A program made the translations under genes and the position numbers. A stretch of DNA of 64,000 nt. It comes from Strigamia acuminata. Lineage: Eukaryota; Arthropoda; Chilopoda; Geophilomorpha; Linotaeniidae. Numbering within the stretch: position 1 is the stretch's first letter; every line of letters begins with the position of its first letter. Positions 27,201-36,625 of this stretch are shown here, one piece after another. The notes below the pieces were generated by a model. That model saw only the letters and a list, made by a program, of their open reading frames with translations, was not told the origin of the DNA and did no database searches. The stretch spans positions 4,154,001-4,218,000 of the forward strand of contig OX442323.1 of NCBI GenBank assembly GCA_949358305.1. Reading direction: 5' to 3'.

Positions 27201-27764
27201 CATTGAAAGTGAATGGAGTCATTAAGGAAACTGTGCTACAATGTATTATCCATTTACTGACATTCGCGCTCACTTTTAATGCGGATTTGGGTAAAAAATG
27301 TGATTTTATCGATTTTAAATTTATTCAATCAATTTTTCTTTGCAGGATCACATTTAATGAGTCAATTGTGGATCGGGGTGTTGTTTGAATCGCAATTGGG
27401 GGCCTTTATGGGGCCCCAGAACGCCGAATTGAAGAGATTGCTATATTTGGTAGTTGGAATTGTCGTAATTTGTGTTTTAGACGTTATTTATTTATTTAAT
27501 TTAATTTTTAGTTTTTGGAATTTCCGGTGGCCAATAGAGCAGTTTTGGGGTTTATTTCCAAGCTTTTGCATCAGTTAATGAAGGACTCGAGTTCCGTGAA
27601 GAAGGATTGCGTTATAGAGTTGTTTGAAAAGGTGAAATTGAAATAATTAGGTTCAATTTTGTGATGATTTTATTTTATTTTTGTAGTTATCTCGGAGTTG
27701 TTATTACGAAAACATTAAGCCTAAAGTTGAAGATTATATACGATCAATGGCGGTTGAGGAATAA
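15238..27764 (+). CDS. MEI1: MEI1-like meiotic double-strand-break protein
   Basis: Twenty-four exons: 15238-15493, 15561-15608, 15673-15746, 17075-17180, 18111-18308, 19550-19811, 19871-20041, 20108-20242, 21171-21365, 21579-21747, 21821-21990, 22240-22367, 23294-23423, 23488-23602, 24197-24254, 25436-25566, 25635-25896, 25954-26040, 26098-26202, 26786-26928, 26993-27290, 27346-27449, 27512-27631, 27687-27764. Phases agree throughout, giving about 1,180 residues against roughly 1,270 in human MEI1. The protein looks all-helical, ARM/HEAT-like. The call rests on a stretch over exons 6-7 (DVAEILFDKLATQ, HFFINCHVIFGID) that resembles vertebrate MEI1 as I remember it. MEI1 and its plant relative PRD1 are needed for SPO11-dependent breaks. 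An AATAAA lies at about 27790. The exon at 23488 is problematic (see separate entry). Confidence 0.75.
16130..16600. repeat. Degenerate ~20-bp minisatellite, MEI1 intron 3
   Basis: Variants of TTGCATAATTTGTCTAAAAA, better conserved around 16200-16380 and decaying after it. Confidence 0.75.
17263..18009. mobile_element. Alternating MITE cluster in MEI1 intron 4
   Basis: Two element types alternate: P, T, P, T, P. P is a ~90-bp element with ends ATCTTCTAATTG and CAATTAGAAGAT (full copies 17580-17669 and 17921-18009; the copy at 17263 has lost its right half). T is a ~177-bp Tigger/pogo-like MITE (17327-17503 and 17671-17847) with ends CAGTCGAGCCTCGTTATAAC and GTTATAACGAGGTTCAACTG. P copies start 317 and 341 bases apart, so the pair has probably been duplicated as one block. 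Confidence 0.75.
18003..18108. repeat. (TTTTAA)n-type microsatellite
   Basis: TTTTAATTTTAATTTTAATT repeats with poly-T tracts, ending directly at the acceptor TTTAATTTAG of the MEI1 exon at 18111, where it doubles as the polypyrimidine tract. Confidence 0.85.
18590..19330. repeat. Compound minisatellite, MEI1 intron 5
   Basis: Starts with ATTCCAATTGATTTTTAA units (~20 bp), passes through TGATTTCAATTGATTTTTAC, and becomes exact 30-bp units of TTTCATTGAAATATTCTTGA plus TTTTCACTGA (about 19030-19160). Each block seems to be derived from its neighbour. Confidence 0.88.
20395..21010. repeat. ~31-bp minisatellite, MEI1 intron 8
   Basis: About twenty copies of AGGCAAATAAATGCATTTTT plus TATACATTTTT, with a shorter GGACAAATAAATGCATTTTT variant mixed in. 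Confidence 0.92.
22365..23190. repeat. 20-bp minisatellite, MEI1 intron 12
   Basis: About 40 copies of GAAATTTCAAAGAAAAAATT (alternating CAAAG and CCAAG forms), beginning only a few bases after the donor GGTAATATT. Long minus-strand open frames here are repeat artefacts. Confidence 0.93.
23488..23728 (+). CDS. MEI1: MEI1 exon with in-frame TAG and abutting MITE
   Basis: From the acceptor TTTTGCAG the frame reads WDVVKPSILLEILSNYIQNC, continues to FLFAV and then hits TAG at 23606-23608. Beyond it the same frame goes on for 40 protein-like codons (FHIDNLLGLDTDC, later WKIALFKFIC and KKMHT) until the MITE that begins at 23727. Either the exon ends at 23602 with the weak donor GTTTAG (phase 0, which fits the next exon at 24197), or the ancestral exon was longer and has been damaged by a CAG-to-TAG type change and the insertion. 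Both readings keep the downstream phase. Confidence 0.55.
23727..24059. mobile_element. MITE with CCGTACTGCCTTGAA ends, copy 1
   Basis: 333 bases, TA on both sides (23725-23726, 24060-24061). Inverted ends CCGTACTGCCTTGAACAATG and CATTGTTCAAGGCAGTACGG. The inside repeats short motifs such as CCAGGCGCTTATTCAAA and CCGGCGTTTATT. The TA duplication points to the Tc1/mariner superfamily. Confidence 0.82.
24822..25279. mobile_element. MITE with CCGTACTGCCTTGAA ends, copy 2
   Basis: 458 bases with TA on both sides (24820-24821, 25280-25281). Same family as copy 1 but with ~200 extra bases near 24920-25135. That block includes a perfect hairpin ACTAGTAAGATGTT-ataa-AACATCTTACTAGT and a short minus-strand open stretch (HEISKKIDAATIVGTSNAGA) that may be a transposase remnant. 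Confidence 0.82.
26205..26730. repeat. ~30-bp minisatellite, MEI1 intron 18
   Basis: Copies of TGATGATTTTCGATGATTTT plus CATGTAAAAAA, starting three bases after the donor of the exon ending at 26202. The first units look like the donor-proximal sequence itself. Confidence 0.92.
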
Positions 27765-28187
27765 CATTACGTTTTGTATTATTTCATAAAAATAAATGCC
27801 TTTCAGTTTAAAGGTTTTTGTTTCATTTCATTTTGCCGGGAAAATAAATCCACGTTTTATCACTCCCTGATTATAAGCTACCGCCATCTGGTGGTGATTT
27901 GAATAAACGTTTCATTTGAAGAGATTTTATTTTATCCTCGTTTTTTTTTTTACTAATAAACCAGTATATATCTATAAATTAATTTGTTTATTTGTATAGA
28001 AACACTTTTTTTAGTGTTAATTTTGGCTTTTATTTGGTTAAAATTAGTCCGGTGGCATTTAGTCACGTGATATATGCTCCAGAGGTTCCAGCTTGATCCA
28101 GAGCAAGATCCACTGAACACGCGGGAACACTTGTGCCCGATCGCAGGAAATTTATTCACCGTCGTATTAATTAACAAGAGTTTTACG

Positions 28188-29883
28188 ATGGCTGCGAGAA
28201 CGTTACGAAGCCACTCGAAGTTAGTGCAAATCAACACAAGTCCGAAACCGAAGAAAGAAACGATTGAGAAAAAACGAAAAACGATCGAATTTGAAGACAC
28301 GAAATCGCAACCGGAAGTCGTGACTGAAAAAGCGTCGAAAAAGCAACGAAAAGGGAAAAAAATGACAGAAATAAAATCTGAGGTCGGTTTCGGTGTGTCG
28401 AGAGTCGAAAAACCGCTGAAATTGGGCGAGAAATTCGTGGGCGCGCACACGTCGATCGCGGGCGGGTTGGAGAATTCCGTGCACGACGCGGTGAAGATGG
28501 GCGCCAAAGCATTTGGATTGTTTTTGAGGTCGCAAAGGCAGTGGAAATGTAAACCTATGGAAGATAAAGCTGTTGATATGTTCAAGAAAGCTTGTGTTGA
28601 AAATGGTCGGTCGAAAGTGTTGATTTTTTATTTATTTTTTTTTTTTTGTGATTTTTTTGTGATTTTGTGATTTTATTTTTTTTAGATTTTTCGGCGAGTT
28701 TTATTTTGCCTCATGGGTCGTATTTGCTGAATTGTGGGGCACCGAAGGAGGAAACACTGTTGAAAAGTCGTGATGCGTTGGTTGATGAGCTGTTGAGATG
28801 TGAACGATTAGGATTGACGTTGTATAATTTTCATCCGGGTATAATTTGGCTTTTGATTTGAATTTTTGGGGAAATAGTAGTGGTGGGATGTGGATAGACA
28901 ATTTTTAGATTTAAAAATGCATTTTTTAGGCAAAAGTTTGAATTGTTAGACGTAAAAATAGAATTTTAAGGCAAAAATGTGAACTTTTAGACACAAAAAT
29001 GCATTTTTTAGGCAAAAGTGTGACTTGTTAGACATAAAAATCGAATTTTTAGGCAAAAATATGAATGTTTAGACACAAAAATACATTTTTTAGGCAGAAA
29101 TGTGAATTGTTAGATCCAAAAACACAATTTTCAGATCCAAAAACACAATTTCAGATCCAAAAACACAATTTTAAGGTCTAAAAACACAATTTTTAGGTCT
29201 AAAACACAAATTTTAGGTCTAAAAACACAAATTTTAGGTCTAAAAACACAATTTTTAGGTCTAAAAACACAAATTTTAGGTCTAAAAACACAATTTTTAG
29301 GTCTAAAAACACAATTTTTAGGTCTAAAAACACAATTTTTAGGTCTAAAAACACAATTTTTAGGTCTAAAAACACAAATTTTAGGTCTAAAAACACAATT
29401 TTTAGGTCTAAAAACACAATTTTTAGGTGTAAAAACACAATTTTTAGATCCAAAAACACAATTTTTAGGCAAAAGTGCCAATTTTTAAATAACAAAATGC
29501 ACATTTTTAGACAAACATGTAAATTTATACAGGAAAATATTCTTTTCTTAACTAAACAAACAATTTCAGGTTCATCTTGCGGTGAAATAACAAAAGAGGA
29601 ATGCATTGAAAAAATCGCAGAAAGCATAAACATAGCTCATTCAAAAACAAAAAGTGCAACTACAGGTAATCCGTCCTGCAAATAACAAAAACCAAAAATC
29701 AAAATTAATCTCTACCGATTAAATTTCACAGTCATCGAAAATATGTGTCGCCAAGGAAACACCATCGGCGGCGACTTCAACGAATTAAAAGCCATCATCG
29801 ATTTAGTCAAAGACAAATCACGAATCGGTGTTTGTCTCGACACCTGCCATGCTTTTGCCGCCGGTATTTATTTATTTGTTCAT

Positions 29884-29926
<43 letters not shown>

Positions 29927-30310
29927 TAAATTTATTTATTTATAAATTTAAAATTTCTATTTTTCAGGTTACGATTTAGCGTCCAACGAGGGTTATCAAT
30001 CAATGATGTCGGACTTTGATAGCATAATTGGATTCCAGTACCTAAAAGGAGTTCATTTCAACGATTCCAAAGGTAAAAGATTGGAAATAAAAAAGATAAA
30101 ATAAAAAGATGAATTATTTTTTAAGGTAAAGTTGGGTCGCATTTGGACCGACATGAAAACATCGGCAAAGGATTGATTGGATTGAAAGGATTTAAAAGAT
30201 TTATGAATGACTTGAGGTTTAATAACATGCCGATTATTCTGGAAACTCCGTGGGTTTCCGACGATATTGTTGCGAAAGAAATATCGTTGCTGTATTCGCT
30301 CGTCGATTAA
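28188..30310 (+). CDS. apn-1: Endonuclease IV-type AP endonuclease
   Basis: Cuts DNA 5' of abasic sites and trims 3' blocks in base-excision repair, probably in nucleus and mitochondria. Exons 28188-28605, 28686-28838, 29570-29665, 29732-29863, 29968-30072 and 30126-30310 join in frame to 362 residues. All nine metal ligands of E. coli Nfo have counterparts: H149 (LPHGSY), H189 (NFHPG), E225 (VIENMCRQG), D259 and H262 (CLDTCH), H296 (GVHFNDSK), D309 and H311 (LDRH), E341 (ILETPW). The first ~80 residues are a lysine-rich extension absent from bacterial Nfo, likely for nuclear import. The frame is open upstream to 28074, so a longer start is possible; I chose the ATG at 28188. MEI1 ends 423 bases upstream on the same strand. 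Confidence 0.95.
28905..29480. repeat. ~21-bp minisatellite, endonuclease IV intron 2
   Basis: Copies of AAAAACACAATTTTTAGGTC in the second half, and a looser 30-odd-base form (AGGCAAAAATGTGAATTTTT) in the first half. The unit TTTTTAGGT contains both an acceptor-like and a donor-like core. Confidence 0.9.
29868..29945. repeat. (TTTA)n microsatellite
   Basis: About 18 TTTA repeats starting a few bases after the donor GGTATTT of endonuclease IV exon 4. Confidence 0.95.
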
Positions 30311-32098
30311 ATGACACGTGATGCGTAGATTGTAATTTTTATTCGCGATTTTTTATAATTATTTTTGGATTTTTATTTACATTGTTTGTCTATGAAAAAA
30401 GAGGAAAAGTGCTTTAAAAAGTATAGGATGGAATTTGTACTGTAGTTATTGGTGTAAGGCATTACGAGGATATTGTTAGGTAGATGGATGTTTTGGTAAT
30501 GAATACGGTATTTCTCGATGTTAATTAGGGATTTTTGATTTGTTGATGGGTTTTAGTGTTGAGTTTGTTATTATTTTTGAGGGTTTGATTTTAAAAATTA
30601 AGAAATTGGATTAAATTTTGGTGAAATAAATGAAAATGTGTTTCGAGAAATACCGTATTGTTTAATACTAAAAGATTTTGCTATCAAAGAGGTTTGAAAG
30701 TATGAAATAATTCGAAAATATGAATGCAATGGCGTAAGGACTAATTGGTGAATGTTGGCCTCTAAAATTATTTTTGATGAATTTCTGATGAATTTCCGTA
30801 AAATTTGATAAATTTACGTAATATTTGATGAATTTTTGATAAATTTACGTAATATTTGATGAATTTTTGATAAATTTACATAATATTTGATGAATTTTTG
30901 ATAAATTTACGGAATATTTGATGAATTTTGGATAATTTACGGAATATTTGATGAATTTTCGATAATTTTCGTCCAAATTTGATAAATCTTTGATAAATTT
31001 CGTCCAAATTTGATGAATTTTTGATAAATTTCGTCCAAATTTGATGAATTTTTAATAAATTTCGTCCAAATTTGACGAATTTTTAATAAATTTCGTCCAA
31101 ATTAGTCAGTTAGATAATTTTTTTTTTTATAAATTTCGTCCACACAAATAATAATTAATTGTTGATAAAATTTCATAAAACAATTTTCCAGATAATTTTT
31201 TATAAATTTTATAAAAAATTGAGAAACTTCTATATTCCCTATCCCCGGAACAGCAGGTGTATTACGAGTATTGTCATTACGCCCACTGTTTTAATTCCTA
31301 TTACTTCATCCAAGATTAATTTAAACACACAAAACCTAACAACGCTAAACAACTATTCCTTACACATTGTACTTATACAAACGGGCGGGAGCGTAATTGG
31401 AATAGATCTTTCTAAGGCGCATGTGATTTCATAGGAAGCAGTTTTGGATCTGATGAATACAAAATTTAAACCCTGTTTTTATATTACAATAAGAAATAAT
31501 CTACCATCTTTTTTTTTTGGCAGTATCTACATTCATGTCCGACATAAACGTATTATTTTAATGACGCGCTGTGATTGGTTGAGATCTATTGATGTCGGTT
31601 CGCTTCCTCAACGCACATTTTCGAGCTTTTACCCTCTTTTTTTTTAAAGGGGGGCTTATTTTTAGGACAACTTTTTGACATAGGTATAAACACTTTTAGG
31701 CTTAAAAGTGCAACTCACGATGTTTGCGGCGTCCGTAGCGCCTAATGCCCCCCTTAACCCCCCGAAACCAATCACAGCGCGTCATGAAAATAATTTGTTC
31801 AGACATGAGTGTAGTCACTTTGTTTTTTTTTTCTATAATAATAATAATAATATATTTAAAAAAATGGATGTTGGAAGTAAATTCTAGTTAATTTAATTTA
31901 ATTCTTATTATTTCTTTTAAAGGAAAAGATTGTAGTTAGTCTGCGCTAAGTCGGTAGTTTTCTGTAAAGATTATGCAAATTCCTGAGCAGATTTAATAAT
32001 TGAGGATGAGTGGTCCATTTCGCATGATTTTGAATAAAAGGTACCATAAAACACTCGCTAATAAACAAACTGCAACTCCACCCCAACCCAATTTGCAG
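30311..32098. other. Spacer downstream of endonuclease IV
   Basis: The 3' part of the endonuclease gene is probably at the left edge. A ~32-bp minisatellite (GATGAATTTTTGATAAATTT plus ACGTAATATTT or CGTCCAAATTT) fills 30775-31115. An inverted-repeat element lies at 31521-31819. Open frames at 31159-31434 look non-coding. No RNA gene seen. Confidence 0.6.
31521..31819. mobile_element. Long inverted-repeat element
   Basis: The left arm (about 31521-31590: ACATTCATGTCCGACATAAA, then ATGACGCGCTGTGATTGGTT) is the reverse complement of the right arm (about 31768-31819: AACCAATCACAGCGCGTCAT, later CATGAGTGTAGTCACT). A copy of the outer end also occurs at about 1715-1742 (GCAGTGACTACGTTCATGTC). A fold-back or MITE-like element; superfamily unknown. 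Confidence 0.65.
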
Positions 32099-35000
32099 GA
32101 CCAGCCATCGACGAGGAGATGAGCGTCTTGGAACTCGGGCGGTAATAAAATTTGGTCAATAGAACCACATTCACGACCCGATCTTCGCTTGAAGTGGACG
32201 ATTGATAGTGTGAAGCAGCAAAATAAAGCTGTGGAAGGAAATAAAAATTGGTTTTATGAAAAAGGTTTGTTGTTTTTTTTGGTAGGAATAAGTTGGTTTG
32301 GAATTTTGATTTTTGGGAGGGTTTTTGGTGCGGTTTTAAGTTGTGGATTCAGACAACTTCAAAATTTGATTACGATTTTATCAGAAAGTTTGGTTGCCAG
32401 ATTTTAGAGTGTGTGGAATTGTCCAGGAATTCAAATTTTAGGCTTGTACGACCAAAGATTGAATTGTCTAAGTGAGAATTGAATTATTTTAAATTAGGAT
32501 TGAATTGTTTAAGTGAGAATTGAATTATTTTAAATTAGGATTGAATTGTTTAAGTGAGAATTGAATTATTTTATTAAAAATTGATTTGTTTAAGTGAAAA
32601 TTGAATTATTTTAGTGAAAATTGAATTATTTTAATGAAAATTGAATTATTTTAGTGAAAATTGAATTATTTTAATGAAAATTGAATTATTTTAGTAAAAA
32701 TTGAATTATTTTAATGAAAATTGAATTATTTTAATAAAAATTGAATTATTTTAATGAAAATTGAATTATTTTAGTAAAAATTGAATTATTTTAGTAAAAA
32801 TTGAATTATTTTAGTGAAGATTGAATTATTTTAGTGAAAATTGAATTATTTTAGTAAAAATTGAATTATTTTAGTGAAAATTGAATTATTTTAGTGAAAA
32901 TTGAATTATTTTAGTGAAAATTGAATTATTTTAGTGAAAATTGAATTATTTTAGTGAAAATTGAATTATTTTAGTGAAAATTGAATTATTTTAGTGAAAA
33001 TTGAATTATTTTAGTGAAAATTGAATTATTTTAGTGAAAATTGAATTATTTTAGTAAAAATTGAATTATTTTAGTGAAAATTGAATTATTTTAGTGAAAA
33101 TTGAATTATTTTAGTGAAAATTGAATTATTTTAGTGAAAATTGAATTATTTTAGTGAAAATTGAATTATTTTAGTGAAAATTGATTTATTTCAGTGAAAA
33201 TTGAATTATTTAGTTGCTAAATAATTTAAATAATTTAGTAAAAATTGAATTATTTAGTCACTAAATAATTTAAATAATTTAGTAAAAATTGAAGTATTTA
33301 GTCACTAAATAATTTAAATAATTTAGTTTTGAGGGGCACCATCTCAATTTTATTTTTGAGTAATAAAATTATTATTATTATTATTATTAAAACTAAAATC
33401 TGGCACCTATTGGGTCAAGTAATAAACAAAATTTATGACCAATTGGCATAATTATAAAAGAACTTGTACGAAAACTAATTTTATTATTAAATTTTCAGAC
33501 AAGAAAACCGTTTTACCATCCACCAAGCTTAAAAGAGCAAGAGAAGTACAAGCAAAGGTAGGTTGGTCCCTTACCTGCTAAAATATACATGACAGCAGTG
33601 ACCAATACTGCACTTGTCTGTTTCCGCCCAATTGCAAATGTACCGACACAAGCAGCGCAGGTCAATAGAATAAGACAAACAATTGAACATGAGATGGCTA
33701 AATTTTGCATTCCTGAAACATTGAGCAGAATATATAGATTAGGGGAGAAAAAAAACGATTGAAGGTTTTTATACTCGTGGAACCTACGTGTCATCCAGTC
33801 GTTTGTTTCATTGTCTTCTTCGGTTTCCGGTAAATAATTAATACATCGTGGATATGTATAATTAAGCAAACTCGCACGCTGATCGTCTGTAAATAGAAAT
33901 CGAAGAAAACAATGAACAAATAAAAAAGAGAAAAACAAAAGCGAAGGGAAAAATGTAGAAAAACCAACAATGGTCAAATAAACCGGAAAAATTGTCAACA
34001 ATGGTCAAATAAACTGGAAAAATTGCCAACAATGGTCAAATAAACTGGAAAATTGCCAACAATGGTCAAATAAAGCGAAAAATTATCAACACTGAACAGA
34101 TAAACAAAAGTATTCAACAATGAACAAATAAACATAAATTGCCAACAATGAACAAATAAATAAAAATATTCAACAATGAACAAATAAATAAAAATATTCA
34201 ACAATGAACAAATAAATAAAAATATCCAACAATGGACAAATGAATAAAAATATCCAACAATGGACAAGTAAATAAAAATTGTCAACAATTACCATGTTTA
34301 CATGTATCTAGTTTTCTGGTAAACATGACGCCACATGCGAATCACACACAATGCATTTTGATTATCTGGAACAACAAAATGGTTGTTGATCTATTCCAGC
34401 CGCTAAACCAATCAAATTCTGACCCCAGAAATGTTTTTAGCTCATTCCACGTCGTTTTCGGTACTAAGTGTCGTTGGTACGTCGGTCTAATGTATTGTTA
34501 CTACGACGATTTGACGCTTCCGATCAAAGTTTTTAATTTTTGCATGCACAGGTGTTTACATGTAGTTTACAATGCGCAAAACGCCTAAAATTACCTCGTA
34601 CAACTGGAATTTAGTTTTCCGAAAAAGTCTGTCTTTTCTAGAAAACTGTTTCGTTTACATGATTAGTTTTCCAGAAAAGTAAAATTCGAATTTTCACTTA
34701 TCCAGATTACTGGGCACATGTAAACAAGATAATTGAATACACTCCAGGTCAAATTTTTTTGACCACCTGATATTTTATAGAAGGACCAGTCTGATGGCAA
34801 AATTATTTTTGTATTTGAAATCTACATGTAAAATAACCCTAAATTCTATAAAAATAGAAATAATAATGAGTCGATATTAACAATGAGAAGAAAATTTTGA
34901 TTTTTTTCAAATTTTCCAAGCCAAATCTTTTTGACCAATCAAAATTTCTGCTAAAATTTTGCTCATATTCAAATTATATGTGATGCCTAATTTCCGTATC

Positions 35001-36625
35001 ATCATATTACAGCCATTTTTGCTAGATAAACATGTATTCTATGACTATTATCACTAAAGTAAGAGAATTAGTGGCAACTGGCAAAAGTTATCACAAAGTC
35101 GCACAAGATATGAGTATTCCATACACTACTGTGCGGTACATGTGTTCAAACGCATATAACAGACGTAAAAAGAAGTGTGGACCCAAAAAAAAATTGAATT
35201 GCCATGATAAACTGAGATTAAAGCGAGAGTTGCGCCAACTGCAGGCTGCGAAGAAAAGAGTAACCGCACCAAAACTCAAGAAAACATTAGAATTACCAGT
35301 CCGTGTGGGAACACTTCATCGGGAACTTAAAGCCCAAGGCTTTTGCTACACTATTGTGCAGAAAAAATTACCTCTAAGTGATAAACATAAACTCAAACGT
35401 TTGGAAATCATCGTTTGGAATCATCCATGGACCTCAACTATCTTTACTGATGAGAAACGCTTCCCATTCGATGGGCCAGACAATTTTGGGTCTTATATAG
35501 ATGGCAATTCATCAATCCCACTAAGAAAAAAGCGACAACAAGGTGGTGGCTTGATAATGGTGTGGGGCATGATGCAGCCAAATGGTATTCTTTATTTGGA
35601 TCGACTACATGGACGTGTGAATTCACTTCAATACATTCAACTACTTGCTACATCAGTTCTACCCTTTCTCCTGACTCAATTTGGAAAGGAACTATTTTGG
35701 TTTCAGCAGGACAATTGTCCCATTCACACCTCAAAAGCAACAATGAAATGGTTCGGACAGAAGAAAGTTCCTGTTTTAGAGTGGCCTGCCTGCAGTCCGG
35801 TTCTGAATCCGATGGAAAATGTGTGGCATTTTCTCAGCAACATTGTTTACGATGGACAGCAGTTCAATAACACTGATAACTTATGGAATTCTATCCTTGA
35901 TGCCAGTGAAAAGCTGCAGATTGAGAAAACTGATGTTCTGCTTAATTTGTACAGCACTTTCCCACACAGACTCACCGAAGTGCTTGTGAACAAAGGCGGT
36001 GAGACGAAACACTAGTGTGTATCATCAAAATCAGTTTGTATGCAACAAGATTGCCATTTTTCTAAGATGGTCAAAAAGATTTGGCTTGGAAAATTTGAAA
36101 AAAAATCAAAATTTCCTTCTCATTGTTAATATCGACTCATTATAATTTCTATTTTTATATTGTTTAGGGTTATTTTACATGTAGATTTCAAATAAAAAAT
36201 TAATTTTGCCATCAGACTGGTCCTTCTATAAAATATCAGGTGGTCAAAAAAATTTGACCTGGAGTGTAAATAAACGTAAATATCCAACAATGGATAAATA
36301 AACGGAAATATACGACAATGGACAAATAAACGTAAAAATCCAACAATGGAAAAATAAATAAAAATTGCAGCTTCCATAGTTTCCCCTAGCAACAGTTGAT
36401 CAGGTTTGAACAATAAAAGATTTCCACTTCTGTTAGTGGAGGGGAAGAGACAGGAGCTTCTGTTTAAAGGTCTGCCATGTTTCAGGTTTAAATCTTGGTC
36501 TTTTATTTGATATCTTTGGGGAAGATACAAAAGATGTCGATATGCGAACTTGGCGTATGGATACGGATGCGATTGCCCAATTGGTTTACCGCGAAAGGTT
36601 TAATGAGAAAATCGATTTAGTCGTG
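32099..36625 (+). CDS. Unrecognised gene, scattered exons
   Basis: Candidate exons with good splice sites: 32099-32141 (PAIDEEMSVLELG), 32163-32264 (RPDLRLKWTIDSVKQQNKAV, then NKNWFYEK), 33499-33557 (DKKTVLPSTKLKRAREVQAK) and about 36485-36624 (LNLGLLFDIFGEDTKDVDMR, then DAIAQLVYRERFNEKIDLV). The last ends GTCGT|GTAAGC, a strong donor, so the apparent TAA there need not be the stop and the gene may continue. The first two exons do not join in the frame that suits the second, so at least one exon is wrong or missing. I do not recognise the protein. The exons flank minisatellites, the Tc1 element and minus-strand exons. Confidence 0.4.
32460..33235. repeat. 20-bp minisatellite
   Basis: About 38 nearly perfect copies of GAATTATTTTAGTGAAAATT. 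The homogeneity suggests recent expansion. (ATT)n follows at 33366-33388. Confidence 0.95.

Noticed and set aside
29131-29633. Minus-strand frames of 116 and 144 residues with repeated CVFRPKN or KIVFLDL
   Set aside because: They translate the 21-bp minisatellite in the endonuclease IV intron.
31159-31434. Plus-strand 91-residue frame and a minus-strand stretch KTVGVMTILVIHLLFRG that might be the missing last exon of the claudin-like gene
   Set aside because: The minus-strand acceptor is weak and only ~20 residues are open; similarity to a fourth helix is not convincing.
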